Assembly: GCF_000002595.2 (NCBI RefSeq)
Contig: NC_057013.1
Location: forward strand, 6,068,054 to 6,132,053
DNA from: Chlamydomonas reinhardtii
Taxonomy: Eukaryota > Chlorophyta > Chlorophyceae > Chlamydomonadales > Chlamydomonadaceae
Reading direction: 5' to 3'
DNA length: 64,000 nt
Made by a program: the position numbers and the translations under genes. Under the pieces are notes generated by a model, which was given only the letters and a program-made list of their open reading frames with translations, did not search any database and was not told the origin of the DNA. Numbering within the stretch: position 1 is the stretch's first letter; the number at the start of each line of letters is the position of its first letter. Of the stretch, positions 56,001 to 64,000 are shown piece after piece.

Positions 56001-58878
56001 CGCTCCTACCGCTGTTTCCTCGAACCCCGAGCCCGACCCTGCGGCCCCTGGGGTTTCAGCGGCCGGTGAGGCATACGCAGAAGCTGGCGCAGCCGCAACG
56101 GCGGCGGTTGCCACCGCCGGCGACGCCGCCACCGTGTGCAGGACGGGGGTCACGACGTAAGCAGCGCTGCCGGTGCGGCGGGAGCGCCTGTGGACCTGAT
56201 GACGCTGGCGCGATGCGGCTGCTGCCGCCGCCGCGGCGGCGGCGGCGGACGCGGGCTGCGGTATGGCGTTGAGTACGGCGGCGGAGGGCGGCGGCGGCGC
56301 GGCGGCGGTCTCCACTCCCTGGTGCAGCAGCGCCAGCGCCACGTGCCTGGGATGACCGCGGAGAGGGAGTGTGGGCAACGTTACAGACGCAGGGAGTCTG
56401 CGTCTGCGCGCACGCATCAACAGCACCAAGGCTTGCATATCCTCTCGAGATGCCGATGGGCACTTGCAGTTAAACGCCGAAAAGCAAACCCGGTAGGTAA
56501 CGCGATTGCTGCACCTAGAACCGCGGGGACACGTAGCATTTATGTGCCTCGCCCGCGCACTCACTTTGGAAGCAGGTCGTACAGCACGGTCTGGGCCGCA
56601 CGAAGCCGCACCGCCAGCGTGTCAGCGCGCAGCTGTCAAGGAAGGGGGGCGGCGCCAGGGGTCAGAGCCACGGGATGACCCTGTGCGTGGGCTTTGTGGC
56701 GGCCCTTGGGCTCCCTGCAATCCGCAAAATGCAAGCCGCAGTGCAACCCGAGCGCCCGAGCCACAGTCACAGCGGCCTAGGTGGCCAGTCCCCGGCCAGC
56801 CGTTCCCCGCCCTCCCCACCTTGCCCGCCAGGAAGGCTCCCGCCAGCGCCAGCGCCACCTCGGGCGCCGCCAGACAGATGCCGCCGCGCCCCGGCACCGC
56901 CACATACAGGTAGAACTGCAGGCGTGCAGGTGACATGAGCAGCACACACGAGCGGCACTATGAGCTGCACAGTCAGCCAAGGCGCGTACATGGCACGCCA
57001 GCCCGGCTTCCACCCACGGCTTCGTCCTGCCGAGCCCCGCAGAGCACACCGTGGCACACACGCTACACGCAGCGTGTGCGTATCGCCCCTACACGTCACC
57101 CATGCATGGCGGCTGCAGCTACCGCGCACCTGTAGCGCCATATATCCGGAGAAGGGCGCGGTGAGGGCGGTGGCCAGAAGGAAAATGTCGCCGCTGCCCA
57201 CAAACCGGGCCAAAGCCTGGGGATAGGGGTGTGCAATTGCACAGCAGCACACACCGGCATGTGATAAGGTGTGCAGCAGTGCTGGCAAGTTGCCACGGGC
57301 GGCGGCAGAGCAGGGGCACACTGATCACCCGGTGCGCGCTGCTCCCGCGCCCAGTCAGCAGCTCTTCCTAACGCACACGACACGGTACGGCACACGCGCA
57401 CCTGCAGCCCTCCCTCCAGTCGGTCATTCAGCGACAGCAGCCACACCGCCGCCTGCAGCGCGGCTGTCAGGACCGCCGCCTCCCCGCGAAGGCACACCTC
57501 CGCCAGTGGCGCCGCTCGCCCCGGCCCCAGCCGCCGCCACACCCACGGCACCGCAAGCAGCCCCCCAGCCGCCGTGTGCTTCCACGTCTGCAGCTGCACA
57601 GCCAGGATGTGGGCGTTCCGCGCCGACGCCGCCGCGGCGGCGACGGCAGCCGCCGCTGACTGGGACCGGAGCTTGTGCTGCTCCTCGTCCGCAGCCGCAC
57701 CCGTGGATGTAGGCATGGGTGTGTGCGGCACCTCATAAGAGCGCGCAGCGGCGGCAGCGCCAGCCGTACCGCGCCGCAAGTTCCAGTTATTGAAGGAGGC
57801 GCCGCCTTGCGCTTGCGAAGGCCCCACCACCACGACGCCGCCGGCGGCGGCGCGCTTGTCCAGGCTGCCGCAGCCGCTGAGAAGCGCCACCGTGGAGGGG
57901 CGGAAGGCGTCGGCAGCTACTGCAGTGGCACCTGCCGGCATGCCACCTGGTAACGTCGTGGGCTCCTCACCCGACTGGGTAACGAAGCCGCCGTGCGACG
58001 TGATCATAGTCGGCGGCGTCATGGCTTCGCTCCACTCCCCCGGAACCAGGATGCTGTCTACGCCGTCATCCTCTTCAGCACCCAGCGCCCGAGCCAGCGA
58101 CAGCGCCTCCCCTACTGAGGTCGCGGTGCCCCTGGCGGGGCGACCCATGGCGGAAACGCCACCGGCGGCGGCCGTGGCCACTGCCGCTGCCGCTGCGGCG
58201 TCAGCCGCTGAGGAGGGGCCAGCTGCCGTTGCCATGAAGAGCATGCCGGGGGTGGTTACGGCGGTTTGGGGGCCTGATGCGCTGGCGTCAGAAGGCAACA
58301 TCTCGCCGCCAGCGAGGGTCAGGCCACATGAGGCAGTCCTCGCCTGCGCGCCCTGAGGCAGGCAGGGGCGGCATAAACCAAATGAGGGATTAGCAGCTGC
58401 GACGGCAGCGGCACACATTGACGCGAACCCACGTGAATGCTCATGCTCAGCGGTGGTGGCAGGGACAAGGGAGGAACGGTCAGGCGCACGGACAGGCACT
58501 TATGTCTCGTCCCGGGCCGGGGTATCACACGCACCCACACACGCCCACACGCCCCACACAACTCACCGCAGACCTGAAGCCGCTTCCGGCTGCGGCTCCA
58601 GCTCCGGACACAGACACCGCCCGCGCCCGTCCTTGGGAGATGGCGTCGGCCTCCAGCCCCGACACCATGCCCGCGCCCGTGCCCGCGCCTGTCGCCTCGG
58701 CGGCACCTCCCGCGGCCTTGGTGCCGCCAGTGACATCACCGCCTGCGGCTGCCGCAGCCAAAGCACCCTTGCTAGCAGACCTTGCCGGCGCCGCCGTCAC
58801 CACCTCCCCACTGCCCGCGCCGCTGCCTCCCCCTCGCCATCCCCCTCTACCTCCACCGCTAGCCTCAATAGCGGGGCC

Positions 58879-58911
<33 letters not shown>

Positions 58912-61296
58912 CTCCGCCGCCAGGAAGTCGGCGGCCGAGGTGGCGGCCTGGTAGCGCCTCAGCCGCCGCAGCGCACTCTGCACCAGCGCACGGCGGCTGT
59001 GCAGCGCCGGCATGAGACCCAGGAACATAACCCGCTCGTACGGCTCATCCTCCTCCGACACGGTCTTGGATCCAGGCCGGGATCCACCCGCCAGGCCCTG
59101 CGCCGTCAGGCGGCTGCCGCCGCCGCCGCCGCCTCCGGCGTGGCTGGCGGCGGCTCCGCCGCCAGGGCCTGCCAGGCCGGACGCGGTGTCGCCTGGTGCG
59201 CCGCTTCCTGACCCTGCCCCTGAGGCTGCTGCGGCGTTGGCTGCTGTGGCGGGGTTGGCCGCGTCTTGGGGGTCCTCCAGCCAGTCCCGGTGCTGCGACA
59301 GCTGCATCAGGTGGCCCAGAAGCAGCTGCGCGGGGGTCGTGTGTGGGCGAGGGGAGGGGAGGGGAGCTCTTGCGGGATTGCAACGCAGGATTGCTCAGGC
59401 GGTGGCGCCACGGGAGCTTAGGCGCCCAGGCGGTGAGTGGTCCCTACAGCCTAAGCGGGCCTACACGGTAGACAAGCCCGCGCGAAGCAAGGGCCACGGA
59501 ATCCGTTTTCCCGCCCCAACCAAAACCAGCCCAACGCCACCGCGCGCCGCCCACGCACCAAGAGCGAGGGCACGAGCAGCAGCCACAGCGTCTCCCGCAG
59601 GGTGCGTGTCAGCGAGCGGCCCGCATGCAACATGGCACACGCCTCCACCGCCAGCATGCCTGTGGAGGTGCACGTGTGAAGAAGAGTGGAGGTTAGGAAG
59701 GCAGTTGCAGTGGTGAGAGATAGAGACGCAGGTATCAAAGGCCAGGCTTCAAAGCCCGAGATCCGTACTTAAGCATGCATGTCGCGACGCTCCCTCCTAT
59801 AACCCCACAAACAAACGAGCGCCAAACGATCGCGGCATTCAGTAAGGCACTACCGCCCAGGTGGCTTACGCATGCACCAGACCTTCCTTGCACCCCTTAT
59901 CTCGACTCGGCACCCCCCACCCCGCGAATGAGCTGACCTCCCCCCCATGAACGGCTCCCTGCACTCCCCCAGCTCCTTCGAGGCCCGCACCCGGCATGAG
60001 CGCCGCCCACGCGGCCAGCAAGTACAGCGAGGGCTGGTCCAGCAGCATAGCGCAGGCCAGCGGGATGGCGATCTGCGCGGGTGGGGTTGGGCGATGGAAA
60101 GGTATGCAGTGTACAACAGTACAAAAAACCGCACAACCTCCTTTTCTCCGTCCATCCTAGCCGTTACAGGCCCCAGGGAGCGTTACTTGGGACAAGGTTA
60201 CATCGGTTCGTTAGAAAGGACCCCCAACGCGACCCCATCCGCCCCGCTGCAGTCGCCGCACCTGCACGAATCCCTCGTCCAGCGGCCGCACCGGCCTCAG
60301 CGCGCTCCATATGGTGTGCAGCAGCATTGCCACACAGGAGAAGTACAGGTGCAGCTCACAGCTGTCGTGGTGGGGAGGGAGCAGATGGGGAAGAGGTGTG
60401 TAGTGAGCAGGGGCAGGAGCAGGAGGACGAGCAGGAACAGGAGGAGGCGGGGGAATGAGGAGGTGTGGTGGGGTAGACGTGGCGGGGGTAGATTGGGGGG
60501 AGGAGGAGAAATGGTCATTCTCATGGCGTAAGCGGTGTGCTTGGAGGCGTGGCTTGCGGGTGCAATCGGTTCAACCTAGCCTTCCCTCCACTGCCCTGCC
60601 CCCATCGAAGCCTCCCTCGGCTGGGCCCCATTGCTGTGTGTGCCCTTTCCATCCCCGTCCAAGGTTATTCCAAGCACCACATAAATGTCATCATGTTGAT
60701 GGTGGTGGGCGTTGTTTTGCTCACCGGTTCCGTCTGTAGAAAGGGCTTCGCTCCGCCAGCCACCCCCGCATCCTGTGCAGCAGCCACAGGATGTGGAGGT
60801 TCCCCACCCCGTTGACCACTCGCCAGGGCCCATCGCGAAAGCCGATCAGGCCTGTGATGTGGTGCATGCAGCGCGCGTGCGGACAGTCAAAAATGGGGCG
60901 GAACGGAGGGGGTGTCACGTCGGGTGTCGGCTCGGTGACGCCTTTTTCATGTCCAAAACCGCCATGAACACCAAACATGGGCGCATCAACATGCATTAGC
61001 AGAACGCTCATTGAAGTTGGACGGCAGCGCCAAACGTTCTGAAAACGATGCAGTTGCACATGGCCGGTTTCGTCGACTCGGTGAGACTTCGCCCCTGCCA
61101 TGGCCCAGTACGTATCCTCAAAAGCTTTCAATTGCGTCTGCACGCCACACATCGACAGCCTATGTTCTACCAGGTCACTCGGCAGACTGACCGGCCAGCG
61201 CGCACCTGGGAGGAGGTCCGCCCAGCCTAGGCAGTATCCAACAGTAACAAACCAGAAAATGCATTTCCAGCGCAGCTCCTGGTTTTGTCGCCTCAT
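50877..61296 (-). CDS. Membrane class III nucleotidyl cyclase (2,395 aa, 14 exons)
   Basis: Exons are 61296-60725, 60361-60262, 60072-59991, 59659-59559, 59325-58567, 58352-57402, 57216-57130, 56915-56820, 56632-56565, 56346-53017, 52717-52644, 52330-52172, 52009-51903 and 51578-50877, giving 2,396 codons with the stop. Hydrophobic helices fall in two clusters, about residues 12-290 and 825-916, split by about 500 low-complexity residues. A signalling-helix-like segment (RAAQTVLYDLLPKHVALALL) follows, then about 1,050 disordered residues. The catalytic domain (about 2010-2200) has metal aspartates in FSDLVGFTD (D2023) and TIGDAF (D2067) and the Asn/Arg pair in DTVNLASRMES (N2144, R2148). A Gly/Ala-rich tail ends it. 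It should make cAMP or cGMP at a membrane; purine-specificity positions are Met and Thr, so the substrate is open. The first exon beyond its last 127 bases is the least certain part. Confidence 0.87.
52955..53004. repeat. GCCCGC hexanucleotide repeat in a cyclase intron
   Basis: About eight units of GCCCGC with one GTGCCC variant lie next to the donor of the large catalytic exon (53017). Read on the minus strand it gives a spurious Ala-Arg repeat. Confidence 0.9.
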
Positions 61297-62002
61297 TGCC
61301 GACTGGGTCCCACTGAAGTCAGCATTCCCGGCGCCCCTGGCCTCGCCTCGCTCTGTGTTGTTGCATACAGTGAGTAGATTCCGAGCTGCGAGTAGCGGAC
61401 GGTCGCAGAGATATGCGAGCGAAGTTGCCTAGACGTTCTCAGAATGCGCATGCCATTATTGCTCGACTGCGGGTAGCATGTACGCTTCGTGACAATATGA
61501 TGTCGTCACGCCAGTTGCTATACAAGTAATTTCCTGTAAGTTTGACGCACTAAACCGGAGTCCAGCCTGGCATACATGTACGCAGATTGAAAGGTTACAG
61601 GCTGTGCCGCGAGGCCAGGTGCATCAGGAACTGCTAATCAATACGATTCAGCCCTTAGGCCGCCGACGTACAGAAGTACACTTGCACGCTTGGAAACCCT
61701 CCAGCCACACTTCCAGACGCATCGAATTTCCCGTCAAGTCAAGAAGGCGCTGGCGCGCACGTTGAGACTTGCCAGTGTCTGGTCTGCGATCTTTGCTGCC
61801 GAGCATAGCGTGGCACGGTGGGGATTCATGCTGGTTGGGTTGTTGCCTGCTGTGCTTTTGCTTGACAGCGGGACGCGGCTGGACACATTGCGTGTACTAA
61901 TAGACCCCGGCTTTAGGAGAAAGGTGGCGAAATGGCATGTGCACCAAGTAACTGATGTAACGAGGCACGGTCCGGGAGATGAGGTAGTTTCGAAACCTGC
62001 GG

Positions 62003-62318
62003 CCTCAGACATTGCACCAACGTGGCGTGGGCAGCCCACTTTTCCCCATTTTCCCCCCACACAGGGAGAGGGAAGTCGGAGCTTGCTTGCAGGCCAGGGG
62101 TCGTATCTTGTCTTCGGGGTGATGTCTAGCTCCAGACAAAACCGCCGGGTAGCCGCCGTCTTTTGTCTGGGCACATGGCGGTTTGGGGGCTTCTCCATAG
62201 GAATTCGGACAAAACCGGCCCCAAACCCGGGCCAACAAAGTCTCGCCTCAGACATTAGCCCCCGGAAGGAATGTCTAGGAAACGGCCAAAATGGCCGATT
62301 AATGTCTGGAGACATTAA
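62003..62318. mobile_element. Candidate MITE-like element with nested hairpins
   Basis: The segment opens with CCTCAGACATT and closes with AATGTCTGGAG, imperfect terminal inverted repeats. Inside are perfect inverted repeats: CCAGACAAAA/TTTTGTCTGG (62132-62141 and 62161-62170), AGACATT/AATGTCT (62250-62276), CGGCCA/TGGCCG (62283-62297) and TTAATGTC/GACATTAA with a 4-base loop (62299-62318). CCTCAGACATT recurs at 62246. There is no coding capacity. The shared AGACA core suggests a non-autonomous DNA element or a decayed tandem of one. I did not find a target-site duplication. Confidence 0.4.
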
Positions 62319-62603
62319 GATAGGAGCCCTGTTGCAGGCAGCACGGGGGCAGACCAGTCAGTCGTGCAAAATGCAAGCCCACATGTTACCGTTGGGTTCT
62401 GGAATGAACTACCCTATCCCACCCCACCCCCACAATATTGCCAGGGCAGGTTCGGGGATGACAGGCCAGGATGAGTAATGAGCTTGCATATTCCAGCTGT
62501 GCAGGCCCGGTGCAATGTTAAGTCCCCGCGTGGCTGAACTCTGAAAGGCCCAGATCTACGGTTGGTCTGTGCCGCTAGATCTACGGTTGGTCTGTCCCGC
62601 TAG

Positions 62604-62608
62604 TTACA
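62604..62608 (-). terminator. Candidate TGTAA poly(A) signal of the right-edge gene
   Basis: TGTAA on the minus strand lies 338 bases past the stop at 62946. Confidence 0.4.
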
Positions 62609-62945
62609 ACCTAGCAACGACCCTGGCTTGCTACATGCCAGCCTTGGAATGCGCCAGTCCCCGTCGTTCTGCTTGCCGTTTGTTCGTCAATGCCCTTCGG
62701 TACGACATGCAAAACCAAATGCACACGGTACCAAACACCGACGGAACCACCAGGACTACAAGGGGCATGGGAGGTGCCAGTGCTATGGGGCCTGCTCGTC
62801 CACACAGTGTCCTTAGGCGGGACGCGTGGCGCCCCCACCCTATCCCCGGAAATCGTCCAGACATGTGAGGTAAATCTTGCAAGCATCCGAGCCACCATCG
62901 CCCCACCATCGCGTCAGGCTTCTCTACAACCTCAGCCTTCCCAGC

Positions 62946-64000
62946 TCAGCGCTCGTCCCCTGGGATGAACTCGAGGCGCACCTGCACCGCACATCGGAAC
63001 CACATGCATGTGACTGGTCATACACCAAGGTGCTTAGGGCCAGCCAGCAAGGCTGTACGGCCGGTACGGCGGGGGTCATCTGCCGACCCGCGGGCCCGAC
63101 CTGACCTTGAGGACCGACAGCGCATCGGTGGGCAACATGAGCACCGCGTTCTGCGCCGCGTCGCTGGTGGGCGGCACCTCGCTCAGCGCCACGAGCCTGT
63201 TGCCGGCATCGGGGTGGGGGAGGCAGGTCCTTGAAATCGCATAACTCGCGAACCAGCTTCCAGAAAGCGGCCGCCGAGCCCAGAGAGAGTGGAATGGAGG
63301 CGGCACACATACGGTACACGTACACACATACGCGGTCAGGTCACGGCACAGCCACACCAGCCACCAGTCCAGGCATCACTACGTACCCCACGCCAGTGCA
63401 TCGCTCCCTGCAGCCCCGGTCCCGCCCATGACCCATGACCCACAACCTCACGCACGTGGCGTCAGCGCCGCGGAGGCGCTCCCCGACGGCGTGGAACACG
63501 GTCCCCGCCTGCTCTCCACTGGCCATGCGCGCCGCCACCGCCAGCGGCTGCGTGGCCCACAGCCCGCCCGCCAGGCTGGTGGCGAAGGAGGACGCAAAGT
63601 CCAAGTCCACCTCCCCGGTGGCCAGGTCAATCCAGCCCTTGGGGTTCATGGTTATGGGGCAGCGTGTGCAAAGGGACGACATGACAGGGCAAGGGAGGCG
63701 GGTAGCTGACATGCGGTAGCTGAGTGCGTGTGCGACAGCAGTACGTGCAGGACGGGGAGGCCAGGTGGATGTCATATTGTCATGGTAAGGCTGACCGCTT
63801 GTCAGCTTCCAAGGCTTCCATGGCTCCCTCAAGCCCCCGTGGCCCCAGGGGCTAGGTCGCTAAGACCAGAGCAGCTGCGCCCGCCGCCCCATGCCAGCTT
63901 AGCGCCTGTGCCTTTGCTGCTACCCGCGCCCAACAGTACCTCGAGTTTGAGTGTGCGGATGTGGATGATCACGCCCGGGGGCAGCGCCGGCAGCGGCAGC
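62946..64000 (-). CDS. Unrecognised conserved-looking protein, 3' exons (5' end beyond window)
   Basis: Four exons join in frame: 64000-63940 (runs off the edge), 63637-63456, 63196-63106 and 62981-62946 ending in TGA. Donors are GTACTG, GTGCGT and GTCAGG; the acceptors all end in AG. The visible protein of about 122 residues reads as alternating strands: LPPGVIIHIRTLKLE, GWIDLATGEVDLDF, LAVAARMASGEQAG, LVALSEVPPTSDAAQ, LMLPTDALSVLK and VRLEFIPGDER at the C-terminus. It lacks the low-complexity inserts seen in its neighbours. The pattern suggests a beta-rich domain like those of some plant plastid proteins of unknown function, but that is a guess. The GTACTG donor at the first junction is the weakest part of the model. 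Confidence 0.65.

Larger units (their letters stand above)
61297..62945. other. Intergenic between the cyclase and the right-edge gene
   Basis: The cyclase promoter should lie here. The region also contains a cluster of perfect hairpins and a candidate poly(A) signal for the right-edge gene. A 262-codon plus-strand frame crosses it but is not taken as a gene. Confidence 0.55.

Noticed and set aside
61690-62478. A 262-codon plus-strand frame upstream of the cyclase with one hydrophobic stretch
   Set aside because: It runs through the hairpin cluster, which also leaves a 193-codon frame open on the opposite strand. Both are best explained by stop-poor GC-rich sequence.
1-64000. Retroelements, virus-like elements, CRISPR arrays, rRNA
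   Set aside because: No reverse transcriptase, integrase, capsid or transposase motif, no long terminal repeats and no spaced direct-repeat array were seen. Divergent relics could be missed by eye.

Overview
The window is nuclear DNA from a volvocine/chlamydomonadalean green alga. The evidence is GC-rich genes with many short GT-AG introns of mixed phase, long Ala/Gly/Pro/Gln tracts inside otherwise normal enzymes, secreted proteins with hydroxyproline-type Pro repeats, TGTAA downstream of several genes (the volvocine poly(A) signal), and domain combinations known from algae. I saw no rRNA, tRNA, CRISPR, virus-like element or bacterial-type operon. The species cannot be named from the sequence alone. 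All exon models below were assembled by hand from frame and splice signals.

Layout. (1) 0.3-8.4 kb, minus strand: two tandem paralogues of a secreted Pro-rich wall-type protein, seven exons each, with matching intron phases and two exons of identical length. (2) 10.6-12.6 kb, minus: a signal-peptide, single-pass membrane protein, only partly resolved. (3) 14.1-15.3 kb, plus: the 3' part of an unrecognised intracellular protein. (4) 16.4-29.8 kb, plus: two paralogous Ser/Thr kinases (1,045 and 1,032 aa) with long disordered N-termini. Their catalytic exons and one intron are almost identical, while the rest has diverged. A decayed relic of the first exon lies upstream of the second copy. (5) 32.2-42.2 kb, plus: an 11-exon, 2,491-aa diacylglycerol-lipase-like class 3 lipase with an N-terminal DysF (peroxin/ferlin) domain and very large disordered insertions inside the catalytic domain. 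(6) 45.4-46.0 kb, minus: a three-exon gene for a 54-aa membrane microprotein. (7) 47.2-49.6 kb, minus: PPP4R2, the regulatory subunit 2 of protein phosphatase 4. (8) 50.9-61.3 kb, minus: a 14-exon, 2,395-aa membrane class III nucleotidyl cyclase. (9) 62.9 kb to the right edge, minus: the 3' part of another unrecognised gene.

Several products belong to signalling (two kinases, a PP4 subunit, a cyclase, and a lipase of the signalling DAGL type). There is no sign of co-transcription, and this may be chance clustering. The intergenic stretches are 1-3 kb and hold simple repeats, a 13-bp minisatellite, small hairpins and one candidate MITE-like element.
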